Source: Rhodopirellula baltica SH 1 (GTDB lineage: Bacteria; Planctomycetota; Planctomycetia; Pirellulales; Pirellulaceae). From it: DNA of 64,000 nt. The first letter of the stretch is position 1, and each line of letters starts with the position of its first letter. The position numbers and the translations under genes are program-made. The notes below the pieces were generated by a model. The model was not told the origin of the DNA. It saw nothing but the letters and a program-made list of their open reading frames with translations, and did no database searches. The stretch is taken from contig NC_005027.1 of assembly GCF_000196115.1 (NCBI RefSeq), positions 2,914,001 through 2,978,000 on the forward strand. Direction: 5' to 3'. Positions 1 through 7,545 of this stretch are shown here, piece by piece.

Positions 1-309
1 GCCGCGGAACGTCCCGAGGGCTCGTACACCACCAAATTGATGAACGGTGGCGCCGAGGCGATCGGTCGAAAAATTCGCGAAGAAGCCGAAGAGCTGATCG
101 AAGCGGCGGACGAACCAGACGAAGCTGGCCGCCAACACGCCATCTACGAAGCCGGCGACCTGATCTATCACGCGATGGTTCTGATGGCCTGGCGTGGAAT
201 TGAACTGGACGAAGTCGCCGCCGAACTGGCTCGCCGCGAAGGCACGTCTGGTCTGGTCGAAAAAGCCTCCCGTCCCGCGAAAAAGGACTCCGGCACCGCC
301 GATTCGTAG
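1..309 (+). CDS. hisE: Phosphoribosyl-ATP pyrophosphatase (HisE), 5' end missing
   Basis: The frame is open from the first base of the window and ends in TAG, so only the C-terminal 102 residues are visible. HisE hydrolyses phosphoribosyl-ATP to phosphoribosyl-AMP, the second step of cytoplasmic histidine synthesis. The visible part has the typical layout: PEGSYTTKL, then KIREEAEELIEA, the acidic helix that binds Mg2+ and substrate, then EAGDLIYHAMVLM. The tail is Lys/Ala rich and looks non-catalytic. hisG follows on the same strand after about 100 bases, which supports the call and suggests a small his cluster. A preceding HisI domain, as in a HisIE fusion, cannot be excluded because the N-terminus lies outside the window. 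Confidence 0.85.
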   Translation, partial: AAERPEGSYTTKLMNGGAEAIGRKIREEAEELIEAADEPDEAGRQHAIYEAGDLIYHAMVLMAWRGIELDEVAAELARREGTSGLVEKASRPAKKDSGTADS

Positions 310-413
310 TGCCGAATACGCTGGGATCCAAACAGACACCTGCCAAAAATCAGGTTCAGCGATTACTCTTTTCGCCTCACTGACTTTTTGGTTCTCGATC
401 TTTTTTGGTTCCC

Positions 414-1304
414 ATGACGACTTTGGCCCCCCTCGGAAGCGGCTCTGACCCCGACAGTTTCTTGCGTTTGGGGATCCCCAGCAAAGGCCGACTCAGCGAA
501 TTGGCGACCGGACTGCTGAACCAAGCTGGACTGAGCTTTCGCCGCCAAAACCGAGGCCTGTTTGCCCGAGTCAGCGGATTGCCAATCGATTTGATCTTCT
601 TGCGAACCGATGACATCCCGACGCTGTGTGCAGAAGGTGCCATCGACATGGGGATCACCGGCAGCGACCTGATCGAAGAAGCCGGAGCCAATGTCGAGCA
701 ACGCATGGCGTTTGGCGTCGGGCGATGTCGACTGGCGTTCTGCGTCCCCGACGACGAAGACTACACCGACGCGGCTCAGCTCAATGGCAAACGGATCGCG
801 ACCAGCTTTCCCCACGTCACCGAACAGTACCTGGCCACCAAAAATGCGAAAGCACATCTGGTGTCGCTGTCCGGCAGCGTCGAAGCGATGATCCGTTTGG
901 GCGTCGCGGACGCGATTGTTGATTTGGTTGAAACTGGCAGCACGTTGGCAGCCAACCGACTTCGGATTCTGGAAGAAATCGGCCACTACGAAACCGTGCT
1001 GATTCAAAACGGAACGCATCGCTGCAAAGAGGTCGCCGACCGTTTGGTTTCCCGATTGGAAGGCGTTGTTCTCGCTCGAGACTATTCCCTGGTCGAATAC
1101 AACATCCCGCGATCACGAGTGAGCGAAGCGGAAAAGATCACCCCCGGATTCAACTCGCCAACGATCAATTCACTCGAAGACAAAGACTGGTGTGCTGTTC
1201 AAGTCATGGTCCGACGCGGCGAAGTCGTCGAAGTCATGGAACGTCTCAAAGAGATCGGCGCGTCCGGCATCTTTGAAATGACGATCAACAACTGTCGCTT
1301 GTAG
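414..1304 (+). CDS. hisG: ATP phosphoribosyltransferase, long form (HisG)
   Basis: HisG catalyses the first and committed step of histidine synthesis, ATP + PRPP to phosphoribosyl-ATP, in the cytoplasm. The 296-residue product begins LRLGIPSKGRLSELATGLL near residue 20 and has the conserved GITGSDLIEE stretch and the PRPP-loop region DLVETGSTLAANRL. A C-terminal ACT-like domain ends in SGIFEMTINNCRL. Length and this regulatory domain mark the long, histidine-feedback-regulated form that does not need HisZ. I chose the ATG at 414. A TTG three codons upstream (405) is in frame but less likely. No strong Shine-Dalgarno sequence precedes either start. Confidence 0.95.
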   Translation: MTTLAPLGSGSDPDSFLRLGIPSKGRLSELATGLLNQAGLSFRRQNRGLFARVSGLPIDLIFLRTDDIPTLCAEGAIDMGITGSDLIEEAGANVEQRMAFGVGRCRLAFCVPDDEDYTDAAQLNGKRIATSFPHVTEQYLATKNAKAHLVSLSGSVEAMIRLGVADAIVDLVETGSTLAANRLRILEEIGHYETVLIQNGTHRCKEVADRLVSRLEGVVLARDYSLVEYNIPRSRVSEAEKITPGFNSPTINSLEDKDWCAVQVMVRRGEVVEVMERLKEIGASGIFEMTINNCRL

Positions 1305-1316
1305 GGCAAACGAGCG

Positions 1317-1346
1317 GAACCGTTGTCCTCAACAGTTCCGTCAGGC
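1317..1346 (+). repeat. 30-bp hairpin repeat, copy 1
   Basis: The core GAACCGTTGTCCTCAAC is followed by AGTTCCGTCAGGC. It folds as CGGAAC-C-GTTG, loop TCCT, CAAC-A-GTTCCG (1315-1340). A second copy at 33165-33194 matches at 28 of 30 positions and keeps the stem and the TCCT loop. Both copies lie just after the stop codon of a plus-strand gene and point the same way. There is no T-run, so it is not a standard terminator. A REP-like or RNA-processing element is an inference. Confidence 0.7.
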
Positions 1347-1490
1347 CAAATCCAAACGCCAAACCGCGTCCCAACCCAGACGCAGCGTGTCACACCGTTC
1401 GCTCAACGCGGCGCAACGACGTTACCGCGTCATGCAAAGAGGTCGTGCAGTTGATCGAGGCCGCGTTTTAGCGGGTTTCAGCACTTGAGA

Positions 1491-1567
1491 ACCTCTCCCG
1501 AAACGCAGTTTCGGGGGAGGTCGAGCGACGCCGTTCAGGCGTACGCGAGGGAGGGGGCCGAGCATGG
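1491..1567 (+). repeat. 77-bp intergenic repeat, copy 1
   Basis: It starts ACCTCTCCCGAAACGCAG and ends GAGCATGG. About 67 of 77 bases match the copy at 6465-6541, in the same orientation and without gaps. The left third forms a near-perfect stem, CCTCTCCCGAAAC / GTTTCGGGGGAGG with a GCA loop and one T-G pair. The right part, GCGACGCCGTTCAGG then GTACGCGAGGG, is conserved but unpaired. Confidence 0.75.
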
Positions 1568-1688
1568 GAAGCAGCGCGTATTGCCCTCCCCCGGAAATCT
1601 CGCTGAACGCTCGCTTTCCGCCCACTCCCGCTGCGCGGGCGGGGTTCTAAGCAAGTCGGCAGGAATGATCGGTTAGAACCTCACTTAG

Positions 1689-1734
1689 GCGAGTCTCTCT
1701 GAGACTCGCAAATGACAGCGTCTCGGAGAGACGC
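1689..1734. repeat. Two adjacent perfect palindromes
   Basis: GCGAGTCTC-TCT-GAGACTCGC (1689-1709) has a 9-bp perfect stem. Eight bases later GCGTCTC-GGA-GAGACGC (1718-1734) has a 7-bp perfect stem. The two share the GTCTC/GAGAC core. Neither is followed by a T-run, so simple terminators are unlikely. Confidence 0.6.
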
Positions 1735-1851
1735 CGCTACGTGATCAAGCCCGATGACTCCCACTCACGTGCTTGCAGGTTGAAGGGCACAGCACTTCAA
1801 ACCTGCACGACCTCCAAACGCTTGAGACAAACGTTCTCCTCTGACTGCTCG

Positions 1852-4800
1852 TTAAAGCATCTGCCGCAAGATCTGCCCGGTCAGACTGTCGTTGACCGAC
1901 GCCACTTCGTCACGAGTCCCACTGGCGACGATTTGGCCGCCATTCTCGGCAGCACCAGGACCAACTTCGATGATCTGATCCGCGGCCGCCATCAGCATGG
2001 GATGGTGCTCGATCACGACCAACGAATGCCCTTCGTCAATCAACGCATCAAAGCACTTGAGCAATCGTCGGATGTCGTCGAAGTGCAATCCCGTCGTCGG
2101 CTCGTCCATCAAGAACAACGTCCGCCGTTTGCTCGATCCCGCCAGGAACGCTGCCAACTTCAAACGTTGGGCCTCGCCGCTGGAAAGCGTGGTTGCGGGT
2201 TGCCCCAAGGCGACATAATCCAGCCCCACGTCAATCAACCGCTTCAGTTTGTTCTGCACCTTCGGCATTTCGCGAAAGAATTCGGATGCTTCGCGAACGG
2301 TCATCTCCAACACGTCCGCAATCGTGCAATCGCGATAGCGGACTTGCAGCACCTCGTCTCGATATCGTCGCCCGCGACACTCGCCGCATCGCATCGAGAC
2401 ATCCGCGAGAAACTGCATGTCGATCGTTTGCACGCCCGCTCCCTCGCACGCCGAACATTGCCCCGCCGATGAATTGAAACTGAAGTGCCCCGGTTTGAAG
2501 TTCCGAATCTTCGCATCCACCGTCTCAGCGAACGCTTGCCGAATCGGATCAAACGCTTTCGCAAACGTGACCGGACAACTGCGCGGGCTGCGGCTGATCG
2601 GAGATTGATCGACCAACAAACAATCATCGATTGCGTTTTCACCACGCAAGGACTGAAACGGAAGCGTGTTGGCGACGATGTCAGCGGACGGCACTTCGCC
2701 ACGACGTTCCGCCAATCGCGTCGACACGGCTCCGAACAAAGTGTCGTGGATCAACGAACTTTTTCCGCTTCCTGATCGCCCGGTGACGACCGTCAAACAT
2801 CCCAGCGGAAACTCAACATCAATGTCCCTGAGGTTGTGACCGCTCGCGCCAGATAGCTTCAATGAACCGGTGGGGGCGCGGCCATCGGTCAAATCAAGTT
2901 GGATCGAACGCTTGCGGTTCTTGCCAAGATACCGCCCCGTCAAACTGTCCTTGGCCTTCACCAGCTGCTTCGGCGTGCCTTCGAAAGTCACCAAGCCTCC
3001 GCCCACGCCCGCCCCCGGACCGATCTCGATCACTCGATCGGCGAGTTGGATCAGCGTGTCGTTGTGTTCCACCGCGACCACGGTGTTACCACGGTCGCGA
3101 AGCTGAGTGATTGCATCGACCAATTGCTCCACGTCGATTGGATGCAAACCGGCCGTCGGTTCGTCGAGCACATACAACATGCCAACCAAGGTGCTGCCCA
3201 AAGCCAACGTCAATGCGATCCGCTGGGTCTCACCACCGGACAACGTTCGCAGCGTTCGATTGAGCTGCAGATAACCGAGTCCAACCTGGTCCAGGTAACG
3301 CAACCGATCGCGAATCTGCCGGACCGGCTCGCTGGCGATCGTGTGTCGACGTTGCTGGTCGGCGATCAACAATTCAGCTTGTGTCTGATAGCCAACCAAT
3401 CTTTCCCCGACGATTTCACCCTCAGTGGTTGCATCGGTCGCTGTGGCGTTCTCAGCATCCGCACCAAACCAGTCACTGAAAAACTGGTCCAGCTCGTCAC
3501 AACGCATCGCCAACATTTCGGAGACATTGTGCCCGCCAACTTTGTAGGCCAGCGACTCGGGTTTCAACCGATCGCCACCGCATGCCGGGCAAGTCCGATA
3601 GCTGCGGTACCTCGATGCAAACACTCGAATGTGCATCTTGTACTTCTTGCGGTCCAACCAAGCGAAGAAGCCATTCAAACCACCGAACTTGCGTTCGCGG
3701 ACGCCTTCATGGATCAACTTCAGATGTTTCTTCTTCAGGCTTGAGAAGGGCACATCGACCGGCAAGTCATAATCGTCCGCGAGTGCCAGCAGCTCTTCCA
3801 ATTCGTGTTGATACGAAGGTGCATTCCAAGGTGCAATCGCGCCTTCGCGAATCGACTTGGACTTGTCGGGGACAATCCGGTCCATGTCGATTCCGATGAC
3901 ATCGCCGAACCCTTCGCACTCCGGACACGCTCCCATCGGATGATTGAAGTTGAACGCCCGTGGGACCGGGTCCGGATATTCGATGTCGCAGTGATCGCAG
4001 CGTTGTCGATCGCTGGCCACTCGCTGCAATATCTCCCGTCCGTCGATTGATTGGGTCGGTAACCCTTTGAACCGATCTTCCGCGTCGGACTGGAACAGCA
4101 CGACCGCGCGACCGTTGCCTTCCGTCATCGCGGTTTCCAATGACTCCGTCCAGCGAGACATTTCCGACGAGGAGGAAAGCCGGTCAACGACCACCGTCGC
4201 CGTCACCCCTTTCGATCCAATCCGCTTGGCCATCTTGCTGCGGTCTTCATCGGACAACTGGAACGTTTCGCCTTTCAGAATTAAACGCACGAAACCTTCT
4301 TGCTGCAGCCCGAGCAAAATTTCGGACGCGGCTTTCCGATCCGGCAACCAGAGTTCGAATCCCACGATGGCCCGCTGAACTTTTGCTGCCGGGTCGCTGA
4401 GCTGGGCCGCGACACTTTGCGGGCTGTCGATCACGACTGGTTGGCCACACTGGTAACACACCAATTCCGATGCACGGGCGAACAGCAGTCGCAGGTGCTC
4501 GGCAATCTCGGTCGACGTGGCCACGGTGCTGCGGTTCGTCTTCACCGCCGAGGCTCGAGTCACCGCGATCGCGGGCGGAATCCCGGAAATACTGTCGCAA
4601 TCCGGCTTGTCGAGCTGGTTGAGATACTGCCGCGTGTACGCCGAAAAACTCTCGATGTAGCTGCGTTGACCCTCGGCATACAGCGTGTCCAGAGCCAACG
4701 AAGTCTTTCCACTGCCGGAAAGCCCGCAAATCACGACCAATTCCCCGCGAGGAATATCAACATCAACATCACGCAAATTGTGAACACGGCACCCGCGAAC

Positions 4801-4857
4801 CGAGATCGGTTGTCGTGTCACCGGGGTCTTTGTTGTCGAACTTTGCGTTTGTCCCAT
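1852..4857 (-). CDS. uvrA: Excinuclease ABC subunit A (UvrA) family ATPase
   Basis: UvrA is the damage-recognition ATPase of nucleotide excision repair and works with UvrB. The 1001-residue product has the full UvrA layout. It carries a first Walker A (GLSGSGKT, residues 45-52), a CYQC zinc site, a UvrB-binding region, a CDHC...CPEC zinc site, and the signature LSGGETQRIALTLALG with DEPTAGLH. The second ABC module has GRSGSGKSS, a CSAC...CGEC zinc finger, the signature LSSGEAQRLKLA and DEPTTGLH. I chose ATG 4857. The frame extends 40 codons upstream but would then overlap the divergent gene starting at 4941. Several signatures differ from standard UvrA1 (GKTSLALDTLY, LSSGE), so this may be a paralogue. 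Planctomycetes are known to carry more than one UvrA. Confidence 0.9.
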   Translation of the reverse strand: MGQTQSSTTKTPVTRQPISVRGCRVHNLRDVDVDIPRGELVVICGLSGSGKTSLALDTLYAEGQRSYIESFSAYTRQYLNQLDKPDCDSISGIPPAIAVTRASAVKTNRSTVATSTEIAEHLRLLFARASELVCYQCGQPVVIDSPQSVAAQLSDPAAKVQRAIVGFELWLPDRKAASEILLGLQQEGFVRLILKGETFQLSDEDRSKMAKRIGSKGVTATVVVDRLSSSSEMSRWTESLETAMTEGNGRAVVLFQSDAEDRFKGLPTQSIDGREILQRVASDRQRCDHCDIEYPDPVPRAFNFNHPMGACPECEGFGDVIGIDMDRIVPDKSKSIREGAIAPWNAPSYQHELEELLALADDYDLPVDVPFSSLKKKHLKLIHEGVRERKFGGLNGFFAWLDRKKYKMHIRVFASRYRSYRTCPACGGDRLKPESLAYKVGGHNVSEMLAMRCDELDQFFSDWFGADAENATATDATTEGEIVGERLVGYQTQAELLIADQQRRHTIASEPVRQIRDRLRYLDQVGLGYLQLNRTLRTLSGGETQRIALTLALGSTLVGMLYVLDEPTAGLHPIDVEQLVDAITQLRDRGNTVVAVEHNDTLIQLADRVIEIGPGAGVGGGLVTFEGTPKQLVKAKDSLTGRYLGKNRKRSIQLDLTDGRAPTGSLKLSGASGHNLRDIDVEFPLGCLTVVTGRSGSGKSSLIHDTLFGAVSTRLAERRGEVPSADIVANTLPFQSLRGENAIDDCLLVDQSPISRSPRSCPVTFAKAFDPIRQAFAETVDAKIRNFKPGHFSFNSSAGQCSACEGAGVQTIDMQFLADVSMRCGECRGRRYRDEVLQVRYRDCTIADVLEMTVREASEFFREMPKVQNKLKRLIDVGLDYVALGQPATTLSSGEAQRLKLAAFLAGSSKRRTLFLMDEPTTGLHFDDIRRLLKCFDALIDEGHSLVVIEHHPMLMAAADQIIEVGPGAAENGGQIVASGTRDEVASVNDSLTGQILRQML

Positions 4858-4940
4858 GATGCATCCATTCACAATTGAATTAAAATGTCTCCTCCCCCCA
4901 GACTGCCCACCATCCCCGAAAGCACGAGACCCGTTCGAGT

Positions 4941-6320
4941 ATGTCATTTCGCAAATTTCTCGCGACCCCAACCCCACGCGTTTTCACGGGTTTGCTCGCT
5001 CTGTGCCTGACGGTGTCGCTGGCGCCACAGGCAGTGTCGGCACAAGAAAAGGACTCCGCGGCCACAACGAAGTCGGACGACTCCAAATCCGAGGACAAAC
5101 CAGCCGAGAAAAAAACGGAAAAGAAGGCTGAGGAAGCCTCCAAAGACACCAAAGATGCGAAAGCCACCGAGAAAAAAAACGACAAGCCAGCCGATTCGAA
5201 GGCGGACGAGTCGAACGAAGAAAAGATGACCGACAAGGCGGCAGACGCCCCGAAACAAGAAGCCGCAGAACCATCCGAAGAACAACCGTCCGAGCCCAAA
5301 CCTGATCCGACTTGGGTCGAAAAGGGTGTTTGGACCTTGCCACCCACCGATGGCCCGGCCGCTGTCGACTTCCAACTGATTGGCGAATACGCCGGCGACG
5401 TTTCCATTCAAACCGAAACCAAAACCGACGACTCGGACGCCTCCGCCGAAGCCACCAATCAACGATTCGGAATCCAGATTCGAGCCCTCGGTTCGGGCGA
5501 GTTCGAAGCCCTCGCGTACGAAGGTGGACTTCCCGGCGATGAGAAATTCGACGAGGCAACCCAACTCCGGCTGATCGGACGCCGCAACGGTGAAATCCTG
5601 GTCCTGTCCGGTGGTCCCTGGGCATTGTTCGCTGGTCCCGAGAAATGTCGCTTGATCAATTTCGAAGGTGACTCACTCGGTGAATTGCCCCGCGTGATTC
5701 GAACCAGCCCCACGATGGGTGCTCAACCGCCAAAGGATGCACTCGTGCTCTTCAATGGCGAGAACACAGATCAATTCACAAAGGCTCGGATCGCTGACGA
5801 AGGCTTGCTCGCTCAGGGTGCCAACGTCAATTGGTTGCTCAACGACTTTGACCTGCACTTGGAATTCCGAATTCCACACATGCCTGGTAAACAAGGTCAA
5901 CAACGCGGCAACAGCGGCGTCTATTTGCAAAGCCGCTACGAGTGTCAGATCCTCGATTCGTTTGGTACCGATCGAGTCTTCAATGGCCTGGGTGCACTCT
6001 ACCGGTTCAAGCCACCGCGTTTGAACATGGCGTTCCCACCACTCACTTGGCAGACCTATGACATCCGCTTCACCGCCGCACGGTTTGGGGCCAATGATAA
6101 GAAGCTACGTCCCGCTCACGTGACCTCGTGGGTCAACGGTGTGAAAGTCCAAGACAACGTCGCTTTGCCCGGTCCAACCGGTGCCGGCAAAGCAGAGGAA
6201 GCGATTCCATTGCCAACGTTGCTGCAAGACCACTCCGACCCGGTCCGTTTCCGCAACGTCTGGGTACTGGACCGAGGGATCGCCACCAGCGACTCGTTCC
6301 CACCGAAATCTGATAATTAG
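4941..6320 (+). CDS. Secreted DUF1080 (3-keto-disaccharide hydrolase-like) protein with charged linker
   Basis: The 459-residue protein starts with a signal peptide (hydrophobic residues about 15-33, cleavage near VSAQ). Residues about 36-125 form a low-complexity stretch made almost only of Lys, Glu, Asp, Ala and Ser. A middle segment of unknown fold follows. The C-terminal DUF1080 domain begins about residue 262 (DALVLFNGENTDQF) and has the typical RGNSGVYLQSRYECQILDSFG core. DUF1080 folds are concanavalin-like, expanded in planctomycetes, and associated with sugar substrates; the exact substrate is unknown. It is exported and transcribed divergently from uvrA across 83 bases. The charged linker may act as a spacer or cell-surface tether, which is an inference. 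Confidence 0.85.
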   Translation: MSFRKFLATPTPRVFTGLLALCLTVSLAPQAVSAQEKDSAATTKSDDSKSEDKPAEKKTEKKAEEASKDTKDAKATEKKNDKPADSKADESNEEKMTDKAADAPKQEAAEPSEEQPSEPKPDPTWVEKGVWTLPPTDGPAAVDFQLIGEYAGDVSIQTETKTDDSDASAEATNQRFGIQIRALGSGEFEALAYEGGLPGDEKFDEATQLRLIGRRNGEILVLSGGPWALFAGPEKCRLINFEGDSLGELPRVIRTSPTMGAQPPKDALVLFNGENTDQFTKARIADEGLLAQGANVNWLLNDFDLHLEFRIPHMPGKQGQQRGNSGVYLQSRYECQILDSFGTDRVFNGLGALYRFKPPRLNMAFPPLTWQTYDIRFTAARFGANDKKLRPAHVTSWVNGVKVQDNVALPGPTGAGKAEEAIPLPTLLQDHSDPVRFRNVWVLDRGIATSDSFPPKSDN

Positions 6321-6720
6321 GGCGAAATAGACTCGTTCGTCGCCTCTCCCATGAGAGGGCGATGCCGTTCTAGGATGCCGTGCTCCCAAGGTTGAAATCA
6401 CCCTCCCTGAACACGGAGGTTGTGCGTTTTTCATATCGCTTGTTGTCGGCATTCCACATGTCGCACCTCTCCCGAAACGAAGTTTGTGGAGAGGTCGAGC
6501 GACGCCGTTTAGGGGTACGCGAGGGTGAGGGCTGGGCATGGAAAACGGCACAGTCTCTACCAGAGCAAGACGATCAAAAAGACGCCGACGACAACGGCAC
6601 CAATTGGTCGCCGCAAGACGGCGAATTAATTGAGCTCCGTGCCAACATCGCATGGGGGGGAGCCGATAGATTAACGAGCAAGTTCACTCTCCTTCGCTCG
6701 CCCGTTGATCGATCAGCACC
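6321..6720. other. 400-base gap holding repeat copy 2, no gene
   Basis: The gap separates two plus-strand genes. It contains the second copy of the 77-base repeat (6465-6541). The remainder shows no convincing coding frame and no terminator with a T-run. Confidence 0.6.
6465..6541 (+). repeat. 77-bp intergenic repeat, copy 2
   Basis: It matches the copy at 1491-1567 at about 87 percent of positions without gaps. Here the outer stem is CCTCTCC / GGAGAGG, where the T-G pair of copy 1 has become T-A, while two inner pairs are lost. Keeping the outer stem while the bases change suggests selection on structure. Confidence 0.75.
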
Positions 6721-7521
6721 ATGTCCGTTTTGAACCGCAGATCATTCCGCTATCCAATCGCATTCTTGCTTTTCGCGTGCCTCTGCGTCGCCGGTTTTTT
6801 TGCCGGTTATCGAACTGGCTTCTCAAGTGGTTACTCGTCCGGACGAGCCAAGTATCAATCCGAAGACCCCTATCCAGTGGTCTACCAGGTGGGTGATCTC
6901 ATTCGAGCCACTCGCGACGCTGGGGTCTCGCCAGACACACCTCTCGACTTTTCGACGTTGATGCGAGTAACTCAATCGATGGTTTTTCCGGCTGAGTGGG
7001 AGCAACTTGGTGGCAATTGCTCCATGGCATCGTTTCCTTCGTTGGAACTGCTGGTGATCGATGCGACATCCGGTGTCCACGCCAGAACCAAGGAGTTGTT
7101 CGAGGACATGGACTCGCTCAAACCTGCGATCGCGGAGAAAGAACAAGAACGCCTGCAATTGAAGCGGATGCAGCAGGAGCAAGTCAGCAAGGCTCTCGAA
7201 CCAGTCAGCAAACGTCTCGGCGAAACATTGGTGCCGATTGACGGCGATGTCAAACTAACGGGCAAGTGGGATGTCAAAATCGTCGCACCAGACGGGAAGC
7301 CCGCTACCAACCAATACACGTTCATTGATCAAGAAACCTTTGAAGCGGAATCTTCCGATCCGTTTTTCAAGTCTGGCAAACAATGGTTCTCGGTATCCGA
7401 TGGAGCCATGGTTGCGATTGGAGCCGGATTTCATGCGGCGATGAACAGCGACGATGCACTCATCCTTGTTCCAACCAATGATCCAACAACGTATCTTCGG
7501 TTGACTCGTACAGACATCTAA
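6721..7521 (+). CDS. Membrane-anchored hypothetical protein
   Basis: The product has 266 residues and I do not recognise the family. An N-terminal membrane segment (about residues 12-29, PIAFLLFACLCVAGFFAG) is followed by a small-residue Gly/Tyr/Ser stretch (YRTGFSSGYSSG). The rest is probably periplasmic. It has a motif-like VYQVGDLI, a Glu/Lys/Gln-rich helix at about residues 135-165 that may be a coiled coil, and a C-terminal beta-rich part. Starting at ATG 6721 puts the hydrophobic segment at the usual place for an uncleaved anchor. The next gene lies 24 bases downstream on the same strand, so co-transcription with the glycosylase homologue is possible. Confidence 0.7.
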   Translation: MSVLNRRSFRYPIAFLLFACLCVAGFFAGYRTGFSSGYSSGRAKYQSEDPYPVVYQVGDLIRATRDAGVSPDTPLDFSTLMRVTQSMVFPAEWEQLGGNCSMASFPSLELLVIDATSGVHARTKELFEDMDSLKPAIAEKEQERLQLKRMQQEQVSKALEPVSKRLGETLVPIDGDVKLTGKWDVKIVAPDGKPATNQYTFIDQETFEAESSDPFFKSGKQWFSVSDGAMVAIGAGFHAAMNSDDALILVPTNDPTTYLRLTRTDI

Positions 7522-7545
7522 AACCAAGACACGATTGCATCGCCC

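Larger units (their letters stand above)
1305..1851. other. 547-base gap rich in hairpins, no gene
   Basis: No frame here looks like a protein. The gap holds a 30-base hairpin repeat directly after hisG (1317-1346), a 77-base repeat with a strong stem (1491-1567), two palindromes (1689-1709, 1718-1734) and an imperfect stem at 1774-1807 next to the end of the minus-strand uvrA gene. It separates two convergent genes, hisG (+) and uvrA (-). Confidence 0.7.

Noticed and set aside
363-1019. Minus-strand frame of about 218 codons opposite hisG
   Set aside because: Antisense shadow of hisG with no recognisable content.
1852-4857. Assignment as UvrA2 lacking the UvrB-binding domain
   Set aside because: The region between the first zinc site and CDHC is of full length and contains GFVRLILKGETFQL and VVVDRL typical of the UvrB-binding part.
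4858-4977. 40-codon extension of UvrA
   Set aside because: It would overlap the divergent DUF1080 gene, and UvrA proteins start shortly before the first ABC motif.
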